From assembly GCF_018155095.1 (NCBI RefSeq), contig NZ_NAAI01000007.1, forward strand, positions 53,674 through 117,673: DNA of 64,000 nt. Reading direction: 5' to 3'. Below the pieces are notes generated by a model, which saw only the letters and a list, made by a program, of their open reading frames with translations, had not been told where the DNA came from and searched no databases. A program made the translations under genes and the position numbers. The stretch comes from Bartonella queenslandensis (GTDB taxonomy: Bacteria; Pseudomonadota; Alphaproteobacteria; Rhizobiales; Rhizobiaceae). Below are positions 62,225 to 64,000 of this stretch, piece after piece. Position 1 is the first letter of the stretch; each line of letters starts with the position of its first letter.

Positions 62225-62301
62225 TGGCGCGAGTGACGGGGCTCGAACCCGCGACCTCCGGCGTGACAGGCCAGCACTCTAACCAACTGAGCTACACCCG
62301 C
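62225..62301 (-). tRNA. tRNA-Asp (GTC)
   Basis: A complete 77-nt cloverleaf on the minus strand. Acceptor GCGGGTG pairs with CACTCGC, the discriminator is G and CCA is encoded. The anticodon stem CTGGC/GCCGG encloses the loop CTGTCAC with anticodon GTC. T-arm GCGGG-TTCGAGC-CCCGT is perfect except for a terminal wobble. Confidence 0.97.
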
Positions 62302-62474
62302 GCACTTTTTTGAACCAATTTACTTTGGTACAAGCGGTCGTGTAAGAGGTTCGTTCGTTTATGTCAAGAAGGATTATGCATTTTTTAAAAAAATTATCAA
62401 ACAGCATCTTTATTCTTGCGTTTAGAAAAATTTTTCCTTAAGAGGGGTCTCGCCTAGTTACTAGTCATTGCATG

Positions 62475-62550
62475 GGGCGATTAGCTCAGCTGGTAGAGCG
62501 CCTCGTTTACACCGAGGATGTCGGGAGTTCGAGTCTCTCATCGCCCACCA
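62475..62550 (+). tRNA. tRNA-Val (TAC)
   Basis: A 76-nt cloverleaf with acceptor GGGCGAT/ATCGCCC, discriminator A and an encoded CCA. D-arm GCTC ... GAGC, anticodon stem CCTCG/CGAGG with loop TTTACAC (anticodon TAC), T-arm GGGAG-TTCGAGT-CTCTC with one G-U pair. Confidence 0.97.
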
Positions 62551-63625
62551 TAAAATTTCATATCAATAATAACTTATTGATTTTATACATACTCGTGAGT
62601 GGGAAGCTTTTGAAGCCTGTATGTTCAAGCTTATGCTTTTTGCTTATGCGCAATTAACATTTTGAAGTTCTATCTTTGAAAAACTATGCTATATCTTAAC
62701 AAACATTCTAGTGTCCTTACCTTTATATCATTAAAAAATTAAAACTTTCATTATGAAAGTGTTGATTCTTTCATAAAAGGACTTCTCTCTATTGATCTAA
62801 GTGTATCGCTCAATAAGCTTTTTCTTCTCTTAAAATAAACTTTTTGCTAATCTTACAGCAAAAAGCGTTATAAATATATCCAATTTTCAGTTATGCTTGG
62901 GCTTGGAAAAAGTTTTACATTGTTGATGCAAATCTTGCGTAAAATTTTACTCAAATAGTGTAAGAACTAAAAAAATCACTATTAATCAATAAAAAAATTG
63001 CCGTGATTCTAGCTGAATTTTTCAGTTTTTTCTCTATGAGAGTAAAGCAGCTATTTTTTTCAAGCTATTCTTTAACTGTACGAGATATCTAAATATTTTT
63101 ATTAAAAAATTAAAATCTTTTAAAGGGTTTTCTTATTAAATCATACTTATTTAAAATCAATGCAAGCTTACCTTGAATAATATGTTGTTCTTAGAATTGA
63201 TCTCTCATAAACAGTCAGAGCAATAACATTTTCTTTTCGCAAAATATGAACAAACTAAATGAAATAACTGGAAAGGTAAAATAATTCAAAAATATACGTT
63301 CGCAAAGAGTTTAATATAATTTATCAAACATCTCTAACTGAACATATCTTATCATTATGAAATTGATTGTCAGAAATTTTAAAAATATCGCTTTATAAAA
63401 AACTTTTAGACAAGAAAATGAATTGATAAACATCATTTTTGATTTTCATTTTTCAGAAAGAGTTATTATGTTTAAAAGTAAAAATATTAGCTAACACACT
63501 CGAAGAATTGACTTATGAGGAATTATTTTGCTTGAAACTTAAATAATTTTACAAAAAACGCTTTAGAATGCGTATTAAAATGATTGACCTTTTGCAAGAA
63601 GTTTGTCAAAAAGCATATCTCATTT
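62551..63625. other. AT-rich region between tRNA-Val and tRNA-Ser, no gene seen
   Basis: About 1.07 kb with stops in every frame. The only local structure noted is a short perfect palindrome (CTTTCAT-T-ATGAAAG, near 62745-62760). No coding, RNA or mobile-element feature was recognised. It resembles the other decayed AT-rich stretches of the window. Confidence 0.5.
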
Positions 63626-63715
63626 GGAGGGGTGGCCGAGCGGTTTAAGGCACCGGTCTTGAAAACCGGCGTGCAGGAGACTGTACCGTGGGTTCGAATC
63701 CCACCCCCTCCGCCA
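63626..63715 (+). tRNA. tRNA-Ser (TGA)
   Basis: A 90-nt class II tRNA with the long variable arm expected of serine. Acceptor GGAGGGG/CCCCTCC, anticodon stem CCGGT/ACCGG with loop CTTGAAA (anticodon TGA), T-arm GTGGG-TTCGAAT-CCCAC, discriminator G and an encoded CCA. Confidence 0.97.
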
Positions 63716-63801
63716 CAGCACTTTTATCATGCTATAACTGTAGCTTGTCATCAGGTTTTGCATAATTTGACAGCAGGTTTTGCATCAATTTATTTTTTTT
63801 C

Positions 63802-63867
63802 GAAGGGTTTTTAAGGGGTTCTCAAAGGGTCTTCAAAGGTTGTTTAAAGCCTCTTTAATGAGTCTTT
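63802..63867. repeat. degenerate 11-bp tandem repeat
   Basis: Six consecutive 11-mers follow the pattern AAAGGGTCTTT: GAAGGGTTTTT, AAGGGGTTCTC, AAAGGGTCTTC, AAAGGTTGTTT, AAAGCCTCTTT, AATGAGTCTTT. Just before it, an 11-bp word (AGGTTTTGCAT) also occurs twice, 23 bp apart. It begins about 85 bp after tRNA-Ser and overlaps the end of the partial ORF on the other strand. Confidence 0.6.
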
Positions 63868-64000
63868 ATTTTTCTCTCTTATAAGGTCGCAATTTTTGAT
63901 GATGAGTTCTTGAGCTGGAATCATATTATTTGAGAAGCAGCGTATATAAGATGTGTTCACCTCTTTGAGCATAAATTGACTAATAGTTTTTCCGTATCCT
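63844..64000 (-). CDS. partial ORF running off the right edge, unidentified
   Basis: At least 51 codons are open on the minus strand from the window edge to a TAA at 63844-63846. The visible C-terminus reads QFMLKEVNTSYIRCFSNNM and then AQELIIKNCDLIREKNKDS. It is not recognised. Codon content looks protein-like, and it could be the end of a gene that starts beyond the window or a phage-type fragment next to the tRNA. Confidence 0.35.
   Translation of the reverse strand, partial: GYGKTISQFMLKEVNTSYIRCFSNNMIPAQELIIKNCDLIREKNKDSLKRL

Noticed and set aside
1..64000. CRISPR array
   Set aside because: No regularly spaced direct repeats of 24-40 bp with unique spacers were seen; the only tandem array is the short 11-bp one near the right end.
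1..64000. Insertion sequence or transposase gene
   Set aside because: No transposase-like ORF or paired terminal inverted repeats with target duplications were recognised; the only mobile-element trace is the integrase fragment.

Overview
The window is a low-GC alphaproteobacterial chromosome segment and is most consistent with Bartonella. The support is combined: Rhizobiales-type gene content and order (a complete nuoA-N operon followed by birA, RNase J, short proS and lolCD), a phosphatidylcholine synthase, an IalB-family invasion protein, a secreted Cu/Zn superoxide dismutase, AT-rich decayed intergenic stretches and phage-integrase debris. The species cannot be fixed from the sequence alone.

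Left end (0-6 kb): a minus-strand operon (pcs, a 3-hydroxyisobutyryl-CoA-hydrolase-like gene, a small DUF6163-type membrane protein) diverges from a UbiH-type flavin monooxygenase. An overlapping pair of small envelope-type genes and sodC follow. At 6.7-14.1 kb lies a type III restriction-modification island on the minus strand. It has two tandem mod genes with near-identical ends but unrelated central target-recognition regions, one res gene and an HrgA-like gene. The second mod is broken by one missing base in a poly-A run. The island sits directly downstream of the SUF iron-sulfur assembly operon (a NifS-type desulfurase, sufB, sufC, sufD, sufS, sufT; 14.2-20.9 kb).

The middle (21-37 kb) carries an alpha/beta hydrolase, tyrS, a Bcp peroxiredoxin, a degraded integrase N-terminus, prfB with an intact programmed +1 frameshift site, PBP1A, an AMIN/amidase_3 amidase, rne and an IalB-family gene. 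After these comes about 2.4 kb of decayed sequence and an orphan secreted coiled-coil protein. From 37.4 to 44.5 kb, on the minus strand, are mfd, sdhE, lolD, lolC and proS. Transcribed before them, at 44.7-61.9 kb, are nuoA to nuoN, birA and the RNase J gene, with several start/stop overlaps that imply translational coupling.

The right end (62-64 kb) has three tRNA genes (Asp-GTC, Val-TAC, Ser-TGA), about 1 kb with no recognisable gene, a degenerate 11-bp tandem repeat and a partial ORF that runs off the window.

The most interesting element is the two-Mod/one-Res type III system. Its layout looks like a specificity-switching cassette, with the second specificity currently frameshifted at a homopolymer.
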